Shown here: positions 53,565 through 61,783 of the stretch, in pieces
Numbering within the stretch: position 1 is the stretch's first letter
Layout: each line of letters begins with the position of its first letter
Position numbers and translations under genes: made by a program
Notes under the pieces: generated by a model
What the model was told of the DNA's origin: nothing
The model's database searches: none
The model's input: the letters and a program-made list of their open reading frames with translations, nothing else
Assembly: GCF_018618415.1 (NCBI RefSeq)
Contig: NZ_JACSMA010000002.1
Coordinates: forward strand, 248,001-312,000
Direction: 5' to 3'
Length of the DNA: 64,000 nucleotides
Source: Exiguobacterium sp. s146
GTDB lineage: Bacteria > Bacillota > Bacilli > Exiguobacteriales > Exiguobacteriaceae

Positions 53565-55256
53565 TTATTCCACACTAAAAATGTAGGAGTAGAGCGGTTG
53601 TTTCCCGTCATGGACCTCGATTTCAATCTCGTCGTTCTTCGACTCGATATACGCCGAGAGTGCCACGACATCTTCCGCCGACGAACCTTCGCCCGTCAAA
53701 ATCGTGATAATCTCGTCATCGGCATCCACGAGCGCGTCGACAAGCGCTTTCGCCGCTTCGAGGCTCGAGGCCGATGAGGCGACGATTTTCTTCTCGGCGA
53801 TCGCCATGTGGTCGTCTTTACGAATCTCGACGCCGTCGATGCTCGTATCACGAACCGCATACGTCACTTGACCAGACTTGACGGCGCTTGCCGCAGCCTT
53901 CATGACGTTCTCGTTCGTTTCCACATCGGCTTCCGGATTGAAAGCGATGGCTGCCGCGAGTCCTTGTGGCACCGTCTTCGTCGGAATGACCGAGACGCCG
54001 CAAGGTGCGACCGAGGCCGCTTGTTCAGCAGCCATGATGATGTTCGAGTTGTTCGGGAAGATGAAGACGTGATCCGCGTTAGCCGCTTCAATCGCCTTGA
54101 CGATATCTTCCGTCGATGGGTTCATCGTCTGACCGCCCTCGATGACGTGGGCCGCCCCGAGTGAACGGAACAATTCACTGACACCTTCGCCCATTGCGAC
54201 CGTGACGATTGCGAACGGCGCTTTCGCCTTCGGAGCCGTCGGAGCAGCCGTTTGGACGCCGTGCTGGTTGGCGCCGTGCTCTTCTTCTAAAATGGTCGAG
54301 TGCTGTTGGCGCATGTTCTCGATTTTGACAGCGACGAGTTCTCCGTAACGCTGTCCTTTCGTGATGACGTCACCCGGCGTCTCGACGTGAACGTGAACTT
54401 TGAGCAACTCTTCGTCTGCGACGACGAGGAGCGAGTCACCAAGTTCAGACAACTCATTGCGGAACGCATCCTCGTTGAACGGGGCGTCCTTCAATTTCTC
54501 ATCTTGGAACCGGACCATGATTTCCGTGCAATAACCGAACTCGATGTCTTCTGTCGACATGAATCCTTGCGCGGCGTGGGCATGATGTTCAGCTTCAATG
54601 AGCGCATCCATGACCGGTGCATGTGGTTTCTCCAACTCTTTGCCTTCGAGGCTCGCGAGGAACCCTTCATAAATCACGAGCAAGCCTTGACCGCCTGAAT
54701 CGACGACACCGACTTCTTTTAAGACCGGCAATAAATCAGGTGTCCGTTCGAGTGAAGCTTTCGCTTCGACAATCACAAGTTCCATGAACTCGTTGAAGTC
54801 GCTCGTCGACTCTGAAGCACGGAGCGCTTCGTCGGCCGCTTCACGAGCAACCGTCAAAATCGTTCCTTCAACCGGTTTCATAACCGCCTTGTATGCCGTG
54901 TCGACACCACGTTTCAACGCCTCGGCGAAATCGACTGTCGACACTTCTGTCTTTCCTTCGATCGCTTTCCCGAAGCCACGGAACAATTGGCTCAAAATAA
55001 CACCCGAGTTCCCACGTGCCCCCATCAAGAGACCGCGTGCAAACTTCGATGAGACGTCAGCGATATTCGCCGAGTTGAGTGCGGCCACTTCCTTCGCACC
55101 CGATGTCATCGTCAAATTCATGTTCGTCCCCGTGTCGCCGTCCGGCACCGGGAAGACGTTAAGCGAATCTACATAATCCGCATTCTGGCTCAAGTTGGCT
55201 GCACCGTTCGCGACCATGTTCGCGAACACCAATCCATCTAAACGTTTTAAACCCAC
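53565..55256 (-). CDS. fakA: Fatty acid kinase catalytic subunit FakA (YloV, DhaL-like)
   Basis: FakA phosphorylates fatty acids held by FakB, letting cells use exogenous fatty acids; the phosphate product enters the PlsX/PlsY pathway encoded nearby. The 563 aa protein has the DAK2/DhaL kinase domain (about 1-200, with SLNVFPVPDGDTGTNMNLTM and GARGNSGVILSQLFRGFGK) and a DegV-like C-terminal half. I chose GTG 55256 (MGLKRLDGLVFANM), with AAGGAGG at 7 nt; the ATG at 55286 would overlap asp23. It follows asp23 by 22 bp as in B. subtilis yloU-yloV, and ends at a strong terminator. Confidence 0.93.
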   Translation of the reverse strand: MGLKRLDGLVFANMVANGAANLSQNADYVDSLNVFPVPDGDTGTNMNLTMTSGAKEVAALNSANIADVSSKFARGLLMGARGNSGVILSQLFRGFGKAIEGKTEVSTVDFAEALKRGVDTAYKAVMKPVEGTILTVAREAADEALRASESTSDFNEFMELVIVEAKASLERTPDLLPVLKEVGVVDSGGQGLLVIYEGFLASLEGKELEKPHAPVMDALIEAEHHAHAAQGFMSTEDIEFGYCTEIMVRFQDEKLKDAPFNEDAFRNELSELGDSLLVVADEELLKVHVHVETPGDVITKGQRYGELVAVKIENMRQQHSTILEEEHGANQHGVQTAAPTAPKAKAPFAIVTVAMGEGVSELFRSLGAAHVIEGGQTMNPSTEDIVKAIEAANADHVFIFPNNSNIIMAAEQAASVAPCGVSVIPTKTVPQGLAAAIAFNPEADVETNENVMKAAASAVKSGQVTYAVRDTSIDGVEIRKDDHMAIAEKKIVASSASSLEAAKALVDALVDADDEIITILTGEGSSAEDVVALSAYIESKNDEIEIEVHDGKQPLYSYIFSVE

Positions 55257-55278
55257 ACCAAATCCTCCTTCGTTCTCG

Positions 55279-55641
55279 TCAGTCATTCGTCAGACGAACG
55301 CCTTGTACGAATATGTTTACCGACGAAACGTTTAATCCTAAAGTTTCACCGAGCGTGTATTTTACACGGCTTTGCACGTTATACGCGACTTCTGATACTT
55401 TCGTACCGTAGCTCACGATGATGTGCATGTCGATATGTACGTCTTCTCCATCTTGACGTACGACCACGCCTCGGGCGTAGTTTTCACGTTTCAATAGTTC
55501 TGCGATCCCGTCTTTCAATTGAGCTTGAGACGCCATTCCCACAACGCCGAAACATTCCATCGCCGCACCGCCTGCGAGTGTTGCGACCACGTCGTTCGTG
55601 ATGTCAATATTGCCATATGTTGTCTTCATTTCAATTGCCAT
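55279..55641 (-). CDS. yloU: Asp23/YloU family alkaline shock protein
   Basis: A 120 aa Asp23-family protein, a group linked to cell-envelope homeostasis in Staphylococcus and other Firmicutes. The core MAIEMKTTYGNIDITNDVVATLAGGAAMECFGVVGMASQ is followed by VVRQDGEDVHIDMHIIVSYGTKVSEVAYNVQSRVKYTLGETLGLNVSSVNIFVQGVR, the full family domain. AAAGGAGG lies 9 nt before the ATG. It is the first gene of asp23-fakA, divergent from rpmB, with a candidate promoter containing a perfect TTGACA at 55757-55785. Function in this organism is unknown. Confidence 0.94.
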   Translation of the reverse strand: MAIEMKTTYGNIDITNDVVATLAGGAAMECFGVVGMASQAQLKDGIAELLKRENYARGVVVRQDGEDVHIDMHIIVSYGTKVSEVAYNVQSRVKYTLGETLGLNVSSVNIFVQGVRLTND

Positions 55642-55756
55642 ATGGAGTAGCCTCCTTTATTCGGAATGATTCCTTCACTACATTCTACAATAAGTACCTA
55701 GTTATTAAAAGAACCTGCTCCATAAACTCGGTCAATTGTAGCCGTAACCCTCATTC

Positions 55757-55785
55757 ATTATTAAAATCCTTTCCAGTAATGTCAA
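55757..55785 (-). promoter_or_regulatory. Sigma-A promoter of asp23-fakA
   Basis: Minus strand TTGACA (55785-55780), 17 nt, AATAAT (55762-55757), 116 bp upstream of the start codon, leaving a long leader. One mismatch in twelve. Confidence 0.75.
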
Positions 55786-55816
55786 GTTTTTTTCTTGTCA
55801 TCCTATGATTTTCTAG

Positions 55817-55845
55817 TTGCATCGTGAAAAAACCCGTGCTAATAT
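55817..55845 (+). promoter_or_regulatory. Promoter of rpmB
   Basis: TTGCAT (55817-55822), 17 nt, TAATAT (55840-55845) with TGC before the -10 (extended -10). It lies 50 bp upstream of the rpmB start and diverges from the asp23 promoter. Confidence 0.65.
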
Positions 55846-55894
55846 AAACGAGTGTCTATTAGGACGAACCCACATAAAAAAGGAGGGGAAACGC

Positions 55895-56083
55895 ATGGCA
55901 CGTAAATGCTACGTAACAGGTAAATCACCTAAATCAGGTAACAACCGTTCGCACGCACTCAACAAGACAAAACGTACTTGGGGTGTAAACGTACAAAAAG
56001 TTCGTATTCTCGTTGACGGTAAACCTAAACGAGTTTGGGTTTCAGCTCGCGCTCTTAAATCAGGTCTCGTTGAACGCGTATAA
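55895..56083 (+). CDS. rpmB: Ribosomal protein L28
   Basis: L28 is a small 50S protein. The 62 aa sequence [62 protein letters not shown] is full length. The ATG at 55895 follows AAGGAGG at 8 nt; the open frame before it (from 55817) is untranslated leader. Position 3-7 has a single Cys (RKCYVTGK), so the four-Cys zinc-binding pattern of the C+ form is missing; this is the C- type. It is monocistronic with its own promoter and terminator and is divergent from asp23, as in B. subtilis. Confidence 0.97.
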   Translation: MARKCYVTGKSPKSGNNRSHALNKTKRTWGVNVQKVRILVDGKPKRVWVSARALKSGLVERV

Positions 56084-56103
56084 TTTTTATACACGAACGA
56101 AAT

Positions 56104-56138
56104 AAATCCCAGCGGCATTCGCCGATGGGATTTTTTTT
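56104..56138. terminator. Bidirectional terminator between rpmB and thiN
   Basis: AAATCCCAGCGGC, loop ATTC, GCCGATGGGATTTTTTTT, with one mismatch in the stem. T runs stand on both strands, so it serves rpmB and the converging thiT-thiN transcript. Confidence 0.88.
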
Positions 56139-56142
56139 GTGC

Positions 56143-56730
56143 TCATTTTTGAATCGTCAGGACGAGGACCGTGCCTTCGTGCACAATCAAGTCCGCCGCT
56201 TCACCGTCCCATTCGTTCGAGATGGTGAGCGCCTCATGGCTGACGACATCGTGACGGTCGAGTGGATATTTGACGCCGCGGATGGTCACATTCGCCCGCT
56301 TCCATGGGATGAGGGACAAATAATGACCGTCGTGACGCGGGAGTTCATAGCGTCCCGTCCCGACGAGTCGTACCGTCTGCCCTGCCGTGATGAGACGCAT
56401 CTCCGGATACGCCTCGAGCAGGCCGATATTGCCGAGCGTCATGTCGAGCCGACCGCCGAGCGCGCCGTAGACGAGCATCTCGGTCGCACCGTGCCCGCGA
56501 GCCGCCTCGAGAGCAATCTCGAGGTCGGTCACATCTTTCTCGGACGGATAGCGGACGGCATCGCTCGGCACTTCACCCGTGAAGGAGTCGAAGTCGCCGA
56601 CGACGAGATGTGGCGTGAGCCCGTGGGCTAATAACGTCTCGTACCCCCCATCGACACCGATGATATAATCGACGTCATGCGGGAGTTTCGAGATTGGTTC
56701 CGGGCTGGCCGCCACGATCAGCACCCGCAT
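56143..56730 (-). CDS. thiN: Thiamine pyrophosphokinase
   Basis: ThiN converts thiamine to thiamine diphosphate in one step. The 195 aa protein shows the N-terminal domain with YIIGVDGGYETLLAHGLTPHLVVGDFDSF (substrate/metal site DFDS), SEKDVTDLEIALEAA, YGALGGRLDMTLGNIGLL and the C-terminal beta-rich thiamine-binding part (RANVTIRGVKYPLDRHDVVSHEALTISNEW). It overlaps thiT by 1 bp, so uptake and activation of thiamine are encoded together behind a TPP riboswitch. In B. subtilis thiN lies near rpe in the same region. Confidence 0.95.
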   Translation of the reverse strand: MRVLIVAASPEPISKLPHDVDYIIGVDGGYETLLAHGLTPHLVVGDFDSFTGEVPSDAVRYPSEKDVTDLEIALEAARGHGATEMLVYGALGGRLDMTLGNIGLLEAYPEMRLITAGQTVRLVGTGRYELPRHDGHYLSLIPWKRANVTIRGVKYPLDRHDVVSHEALTISNEWDGEAADLIVHEGTVLVLTIQK

Positions 56731-57302
56731 TAGCGGACGTCCCGGGTCGCGAGCGTCGCGAAACGTGGCGCCGACACGAACAAGAGGACAAGGACGACCG
56801 CCGACACGAGGAACGACGGGAGCATATACGTCATGTTATAGGCGAATGAGTAGGCCACGACCGGGCCTTCCGCATACTCGGCGAAGAAAACGATTCCCGA
56901 CAAGACGTGGGCGCCGTAACGGAGCAGTGAACCGAGGAGCGCGCCGAGCACCAAATAGACGATGAGCGTTTTTTTGGCTTCCTGTTTAGCGGCTCGTTTC
57001 ACTTGCCCGGCGAACAGGCCGGCTATACCGACGACACCGTACGCGAACGTATAGTCGAGCAGGAACTGAACCGGTGTGAAAATGTAGGCCCCGAACAGCA
57101 ATTGCAGCGTTCCGACGAGCGCGCCCGTCGCGAGTCCCCCTTTCAAGCCGTGGCGATACGCCATGACGAAAATCGGCAACATGGCCAAGCTGATTGACCC
57201 GCCTTGCGGCATCCGGAACGGGATGAGCAAATCAAAAATCAACCCGAGTGCGGCGAACAATGAGATTTCAATGAGCGCCTGTAGTTTTAAACGTTGTTTC
57301 AT
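56730..57302 (-). CDS. thiT: ECF-type thiamine transporter S component ThiT
   Basis: ThiT (YuaJ) is the membrane thiamine-binding subunit that works with a shared ECF energy module. The 190 aa protein has about six membrane segments; characteristic stretches are ISLFAALGLIFDLLIPFRMPQGGSISLAMLPIFVMAYRHGLKGGL and FGAYIFTPVQFLLDYTFAYGVVGIAGLF. The ECF ATPases and T component are not in the window. It is the first gene after the TPP riboswitch and its terminator, and AAGGAGGG lies 7 nt before the ATG. The riboswitch supports thiamine as substrate. Confidence 0.95.
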   Translation of the reverse strand: MKQRLKLQALIEISLFAALGLIFDLLIPFRMPQGGSISLAMLPIFVMAYRHGLKGGLATGALVGTLQLLFGAYIFTPVQFLLDYTFAYGVVGIAGLFAGQVKRAAKQEAKKTLIVYLVLGALLGSLLRYGAHVLSGIVFFAEYAEGPVVAYSFAYNMTYMLPSFLVSAVVLVLLFVSAPRFATLATRDVR

Positions 57303-57333
57303 CTATTTCCCTCCTTAATATATGAGCGAACGA

Positions 57334-57366
57334 CAAAAAGCAGCATGACGTAAACGCCATGCTGCT
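57334..57366 (-). terminator. Riboswitch-associated terminator upstream of thiT
   Basis: Minus strand AGCAGCATGGCG, loop TTTA, CGTCATGCTGCT followed by TTTTTGTC. It stands between the TPP aptamer and thiT and is the expected OFF-state terminator. Confidence 0.85.
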
Positions 57367-57384
57367 ATCGAGTAGCAACGTGCA

Positions 57385-57474
57385 TTTTCGCCACATCCCT
57401 ACGTCCGTGTGAACGGAACAGGTTCAAAGGGTTAGCGTATGCCTCTCAGCCACAGAATGTGACACCCCTTGCGA
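57385..57474 (-). promoter_or_regulatory. TPP riboswitch (THI element)
   Basis: Minus strand shows the conserved thi-box pieces in order: AGGGGTGTC, CTGAGAGG, ACCCTTTGAACCTG and ACGTAGGGATGTGG. With TPP bound, the downstream terminator is expected to form and shut off thiT-thiN. Confidence 0.93.
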
Positions 57475-57497
57475 CAATATTTGTTGTTCTACGGACA

Positions 57498-57503
57498 ATT
57501 ATA
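57498..57503 (-). promoter_or_regulatory. Candidate -10 of the thiT promoter at the rpe 3' end
   Basis: A perfect TATAAT on the minus strand overlaps the rpe stop codon, about 24 bp upstream of the riboswitch aptamer. No good -35 is seen at 16-18 nt spacing. Confidence 0.45.
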
Positions 57504-58155
57504 CACGAGATGCGTTGCGAATGCTATCGATTGCGTCTTTATAGCTCGGCTCGTTATAGATGGCCGATCCAGCAACGAGCACGTCAGCGCCGGCATCGAT
57601 ACATAATTTCGCCGTCTCCGCGTTGACGCCGCCGTCAATCTCGATTTCAAAGTCGAGGCGGCGCGCTTGGCGCATCTCGTTCAGTGCCGCGATTTTCGGC
57701 ACGACCGATTCGATGAACTTCTGGCCCCCAAAGCCTGGGTTCACCGTCATGAGGAGCACCATATCGACGTCACCGAGCACGTGTTCAATCGATGACAAAG
57801 GCGTGTGCGGATTGAGAACGACGCCACACTTGGCACCGGCTGCTTTAATCTGTTGAAGCACACGATGCAAATGGTTCGTCGCTTCGACGTGGACCGTGAC
57901 GATATCCGCGCCCGCCTTGATGAAGTCTTCGACGAATCGCTCCGGTTGGTCAATCATCAAATGGACGTCTAACACCATATCTGACTTCTTCCGCAAGCTC
58001 GCGAGAACCGGGAGACCGATTGAGATGTTCGGGACGAATTGACCGTCCATGACGTCAAAATGAATGTAATCCGCGCCGGCCTCTTGGACCGCCTTCACTT
58101 CTGCCTCTAGGTTGGCGAAGTCCGCCGCTAAAATCGATGGTGCAATTTTAATCAT
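57499..58155 (-). CDS. rpe: Ribulose-phosphate 3-epimerase
   Basis: Rpe interconverts ribulose 5-phosphate and xylulose 5-phosphate in the pentose phosphate pathway. The 218 aa TIM barrel has MIKIAPSILAADFANLEAEV, the metal/catalytic stretch YIHFDVMDGQFVPNISIG, LDVHLMIDQPERF, MTVNPGFGGQKFIESVVPKI and EIDGGVNAETAKLCIDAGADVLVAGSAIY. It begins 1 bp after rsgA stops, so it is coupled to the prpC-prkC-rsgA-rpe series. The order rsgA-rpe-thiN is conserved in Bacillales, here with thiT inserted. Confidence 0.97.
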   Translation of the reverse strand: MIKIAPSILAADFANLEAEVKAVQEAGADYIHFDVMDGQFVPNISIGLPVLASLRKKSDMVLDVHLMIDQPERFVEDFIKAGADIVTVHVEATNHLHRVLQQIKAAGAKCGVVLNPHTPLSSIEHVLGDVDMVLLMTVNPGFGGQKFIESVVPKIAALNEMRQARRLDFEIEIDGGVNAETAKLCIDAGADVLVAGSAIYNEPSYKDAIDSIRNASRV

Positions 58156-58156
58156 G

Positions 58157-59041
58157 TCAGTACCTCCGTTGTCTATCGTTTAACTCTGCCATAAACGTAA
58201 CATAATTCTCGTAACGGGTGGAAGCGATTTCTCCCGCTTCGACGGCCGCTTTGACGGCACAGCCCGGTTCGTTCAAGTGGGCACAACCCCGAAATTTGCA
58301 GTCGTCATGCCGCTCGACGAACTCAGGGAAGCACCAGCGCATCTCCTCGACTTCGAGTTCTTCCGGGAACTCGAGGCTCGAGAAACCAGGCGTGTCGGCG
58401 ACGAGCCCGTCAGCGAGCGTGATGAGCGTGACGTGACGCGTCGTATGCTTGCCGCGGCCGAGCGATTTCGAGATTTTCCCGGTCGCGAGTTCGAGTTCCG
58501 GTGCGACCGCATTCAAGAGCGAACTCTTGCCGACACCGGTCTGTCCAGCGAACACGCTCGTCTTCTCTTTGAACGACCCGCGAATCTGTTCGATGCCCGT
58601 GCCGTTCTCCGTCGACGTCTCGATGACCTCGTAGCCGATTGAGCGGTATAAGGCCGCTGCCGCTTGAATCGTTTCCAGCTCCGACTCCGTCAACAAGTCC
58701 ATCTTCGTCAAGACGATAATCGGGTGGACTTGCTTCGACTCGATTAAGACGAGGAAACGGTCGAGCAGATGGAACGAGAACGCCGGTTCCTTGACCGAGA
58801 ACAGCAAGAACGCTTGATCGATATTGGCGATTGGCGGGCGGACGAGATGGTTCGAGCGCTCGTCGACGGCCAAAATATAACCAGTGCCGTCCCCTTGGTC
58901 TTGAATGTCGACATCGTCGCCGACGACCGGTGAGATGTTCCGGTTGCGGAAATTGCCGCGGGCACGACAACGGATCTCTTGTTTCTCTTCCGTCATGACG
59001 TCATAAAACCCGCCTTGTAATCGAATGATCGTACCTTTCAT
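58157..59041 (-). CDS. rsgA: Ribosome small subunit GTPase RsgA (YloQ)
   Basis: RsgA is a circularly permuted GTPase that checks late 30S maturation. The 294 aa protein has an N-terminal OB domain (about 1-65), then the permuted GTPase with VLTKMDLL (G4) before GQTGVGKSSLLNAV (G1, about 167-180) and DTPGFSSLEFP (G3), and a C-terminal zinc site with C-x-FPEFVERHDDCKFRGCAHLNEPGCAV. All ligands are present. AAGGAGG lies just upstream. It is separated from prkC by 44 bp with a terminator-like hairpin. The enzyme belongs to the same stress/translation group as PrkC and PrpC. Confidence 0.96.
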   Translation of the reverse strand: MKGTIIRLQGGFYDVMTEEKQEIRCRARGNFRNRNISPVVGDDVDIQDQGDGTGYILAVDERSNHLVRPPIANIDQAFLLFSVKEPAFSFHLLDRFLVLIESKQVHPIIVLTKMDLLTESELETIQAAAALYRSIGYEVIETSTENGTGIEQIRGSFKEKTSVFAGQTGVGKSSLLNAVAPELELATGKISKSLGRGKHTTRHVTLITLADGLVADTPGFSSLEFPEELEVEEMRWCFPEFVERHDDCKFRGCAHLNEPGCAVKAAVEAGEIASTRYENYVTFMAELNDRQRRY

Positions 59042-59057
59042 CCTATGACCTCCTTAG

Positions 59058-59087
59058 AAAAAGAGGCGACGCGCGCGCCACCTCTTC
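59058..59087 (-). terminator. Hairpin between prkC and rsgA, probable attenuating terminator
   Basis: Minus strand AGAGGTGGCG, CGCG, CGTCGCCTCT then TTTTC overlaps the prkC stop. The stem needs G-T pairs and the T run is short, so partial readthrough into rsgA-rpe is likely. Confidence 0.6.
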
Positions 59088-61035
59088 ATTGTGCATCTTT
59101 TGCTTGTGCGTAAGTCACCGTATCGGTCCGAACGACTTCGCCGTCGACTTCAATCGTCGCGGTTCCAACTTCGTCCGGTGCGATGACGAGTGTATACGAG
59201 TAAGTCGTCGTCTCCGTTATCTTATCACGCAACACTTCGACTTCGCCACGGGCGTCGACCGTCCGAATGACGACCTCGAGTGCCACGGGCTCTTCGCCTT
59301 CAGCAGGCGGGTCGATTTCAACGTTGACTTCCCGTTCAATCGAGACGTCGGTCGGTTCGACCCCTTGCGACACGATGACGGTCAATTCCGTCCCCGGGTC
59401 GACGGCCGTTCCGGCCGTCGGTAATTGACGAATGATTTGATTGGCGGGCACACTCGTTGAATACTCGTCTCGTTTGACGATTTTCAAGCTATTCTGTTCG
59501 GCATACGTCGTCGCTTCCTCGAACGTATATCCGGCCAAATTGGCGAGTTCGACTTTATTGCTACCGGTCGAGACGACGAGCGTCACCGTCTCTTCAGACG
59601 GGACGACCTCGTTGTCCGGAGCAATCGATTGCGAGATGACATCGCCACTATCGACCGTCTCCGACGCCTCGGATTGAATCTCGATATCCGCAAAGTCGAG
59701 GTCTTTGAGCGTCCGCTCGGCCGCCGACTGGGATAATCCTTCGACGTCCGGCATCGCAACCGTCTCTTTCCCGGCCGACACGACGAGCGTCACGGTCGTT
59801 CCACGTTTCGGTTTCCGACCGGCTTGCGGCGTCTGCGAGATGACGTCGCCGGCGGCGATGTTGTCGCTCGCCCGTTCTGTCGTTTCGACGACAAAGCCGG
59901 CAGCTTCGAGTTCGGTCGTCGCTTCGTCGGTCGTCATCCCGACGACGTCCGGCACGACGGCACGGGACATCTCATCGGCGATGACGTAAGCCCCGATGCC
60001 GCCACCAATCAACAAGAAGAGGAGCAGGAGCCAAAGCCACCACTTTTTCTTCTTCTTCTTCTTCGGTTTCGGTGTCGCGGTCTCCGGTTCGCTCGGTGCG
60101 ACCGGTTGTTCCGGCGTCTCTTTGACGTTCGTTTCGTCCGGGACGACCGGCGACATGACGAGCGTCTGGTCGAATGCGTCCTGTTCCGTGCTGAGACGTT
60201 TCGGTTCGTTCGCACGTTCAGGGTCGAGGGCCGTCATGCAATCCTTTTTAAAGGCGGCGACCGACGTGTGACGGGCGCCCGGTGATTTCGCCAGCGCCTG
60301 CATGATACAGTTCTCGAGTGCTTGCGGAATCTTCGGGTTCAAATCCATTGGTCGAATCGGGTCGTCCTGTAAATGTTGAAGCGCGACGGCCACCGGTGTC
60401 TCCCCGATGAACGGAACGCGTCCGGTCACGAGTTCATACAGGACGGCACCGAGTGAGTAAATATCTGACTTCTCATCGGCGAACTTCCCGCGCGCCTGTT
60501 CCGGAGAAAAGTAGTGGACCGAGCCGAGCACTGACATCGTATGGGTCAGCGTCGCGTTCGACATGGCCACCGCAATCCCGAAGTCCGTCACTTTGACGTT
60601 CCCACTCTGGTCGATCATCATATTTTGGGGCTTGATGTCCCGGTGAATGATCCGATTGGCGTGGGCGTGGTCGATGGCATCACAAATCTGTCCCATGATG
60701 CGGAGCGCCTCGTCGACAGATATGTACTCCTCTTGCAAATATTGTTTAAGCGTCATCCCATCGACATGTTCCATGACGATGTAATAGATGTCGCGTTCGT
60801 CTCCGACGTCGTAGATGGCGACGATATTCGGATGGTTCAGACTTGCCGCCGCATGGGCTTCCCGTTCGAACCGGCGTATAAATTGTTCATTATGCGAGAA
60901 TTCAGATCGCAACACCTTGATGGCGACGGTTCGGTTTAAAATCTCATCGTGAGCCCGGTAGACATTTGCCATGCCGCCGCTGCCGATTTGCTGTTCGATC
61001 CGATAACGATCGTTGATTCGTTCTCCACTTCGCAT
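59086..61035 (-). CDS. prkC: PASTA-domain Ser/Thr protein kinase PrkC
   Basis: PrkC is a membrane kinase that senses muropeptides or cell-wall intermediates. The 649 aa protein has a cytoplasmic Hanks-type kinase (GSGGMANVYRAHD near 17-29, IHRDIKPQNMM near 132, DFGIA near 153, SVHYFSPEQARG), a Lys-rich juxtamembrane stretch (KPKKKKKKK), one membrane helix (WWLWLLLLFLLIGGGIGAYVI, about 333-353), three PASTA domains (about 365-565) and a final beta-rich domain. I chose the ATG at 61035, with GAGAGG at 9 nt; the ATG at 61044 abuts it. Its phosphatase PrpC is directly upstream. Confidence 0.96.
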   Translation of the reverse strand: MRSGERINDRYRIEQQIGSGGMANVYRAHDEILNRTVAIKVLRSEFSHNEQFIRRFEREAHAAASLNHPNIVAIYDVGDERDIYYIVMEHVDGMTLKQYLQEEYISVDEALRIMGQICDAIDHAHANRIIHRDIKPQNMMIDQSGNVKVTDFGIAVAMSNATLTHTMSVLGSVHYFSPEQARGKFADEKSDIYSLGAVLYELVTGRVPFIGETPVAVALQHLQDDPIRPMDLNPKIPQALENCIMQALAKSPGARHTSVAAFKKDCMTALDPERANEPKRLSTEQDAFDQTLVMSPVVPDETNVKETPEQPVAPSEPETATPKPKKKKKKKWWLWLLLLFLLIGGGIGAYVIADEMSRAVVPDVVGMTTDEATTELEAAGFVVETTERASDNIAAGDVISQTPQAGRKPKRGTTVTLVVSAGKETVAMPDVEGLSQSAAERTLKDLDFADIEIQSEASETVDSGDVISQSIAPDNEVVPSEETVTLVVSTGSNKVELANLAGYTFEEATTYAEQNSLKIVKRDEYSTSVPANQIIRQLPTAGTAVDPGTELTVIVSQGVEPTDVSIEREVNVEIDPPAEGEEPVALEVVIRTVDARGEVEVLRDKITETTTYSYTLVIAPDEVGTATIEVDGEVVRTDTVTYAQAKDAQ

Positions 61036-61040
61036 CGGAT

Positions 61041-61775
61041 TCATCCTCTCTTTCTATCTGTGAACTGGACGAGGGCAACGGTGATGTTGTCGCTCCCACC
61101 CAAACGGTTGGCTTGATCGATCAATTGATCCGCCTTGACGTCCGCCGAGACGGGACGTTTCAAGACTTGCTTGATTTCCTCATCGGTCAAATGTGTCGTC
61201 AAACCGTCCGTACAGATTAAAATCGTGTCAAACTCGGGTTCGGCAAACACTTGCAGATCAGGTTCGACATGCTCATTCGAGCCGATTGAACGGGTGATAA
61301 TGTTACGTTTCGGATGGACGCGCATCTCTTCCTCGGTCAATTCACCGAGTTGTTTCAACACGTTCACGTACGAATGATCTTCCGTCAGTTGCTGCAGTTT
61401 ATCATCACGCAACGCATACACACGACTATCCCCGACGTGGACGATGACAATCGTCTCGTCATGCCAACAGACACCGGCAATCGTCGTCCCCATTATGAGC
61501 AGGTTGGCTTGTTTCGAGAAGTCGAGTACTTGTTCGTTGGCCAGTTCCACATTTTGGCGGAACCAATTCTCCATCTCCATCGGCGAGGCCGGAAGCGTCG
61601 GGAAGGCGCGGCGAAACTGCTCGATGACGAGCTGACTCGCGACCTCCCCGGCTTCATGTCCTCCCATCCCGTCGGCCACGAGGGCAATCCCGGCATGCTC
61701 GTCCCCTAAAATCAAGACGGCATCCTCGTTCTGTGCCCTCACTTGGCCCCGGTCGGTTCGGTATGCTAATTCCAT
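61041..61775 (-). CDS. prpC: PP2C-type Ser/Thr phosphatase PrpC
   Basis: PrpC reverses PrkC phosphorylation. The 244 aa protein is a complete PP2C domain with metal-binding acids in NEDAVLIL, ALVADGMGGHEAGEVASQLV, VHVGDSRVYAL, LICTDGLTTHL and GGSDNITVALVQF. I chose the ATG at 61775 (MELAYRTDRGQVRAQNED), 8 bp after rlmN; the open frame continues to 61829 inside rlmN without a ribosome site. The spacing of the ribosome site is poor (AGGAAG adjacent, GAGG at 11 nt). It ends 5 bp before prkC, the conserved kinase/phosphatase pair. Confidence 0.95.
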   Translation of the reverse strand: MELAYRTDRGQVRAQNEDAVLILGDEHAGIALVADGMGGHEAGEVASQLVIEQFRRAFPTLPASPMEMENWFRQNVELANEQVLDFSKQANLLIMGTTIAGVCWHDETIVIVHVGDSRVYALRDDKLQQLTEDHSYVNVLKQLGELTEEEMRVHPKRNIITRSIGSNEHVEPDLQVFAEPEFDTILICTDGLTTHLTDEEIKQVLKRPVSADVKADQLIDQANRLGGSDNITVALVQFTDRKRG

Positions 61776-61783
61776 CTTCCTGA

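Noticed and set aside
60009-60070. Lys-rich low-complexity run (nine Lys codons) in prkC
   Set aside because: It is the normal basic juxtamembrane segment before the PrkC membrane helix, not a repeat expansion of note.
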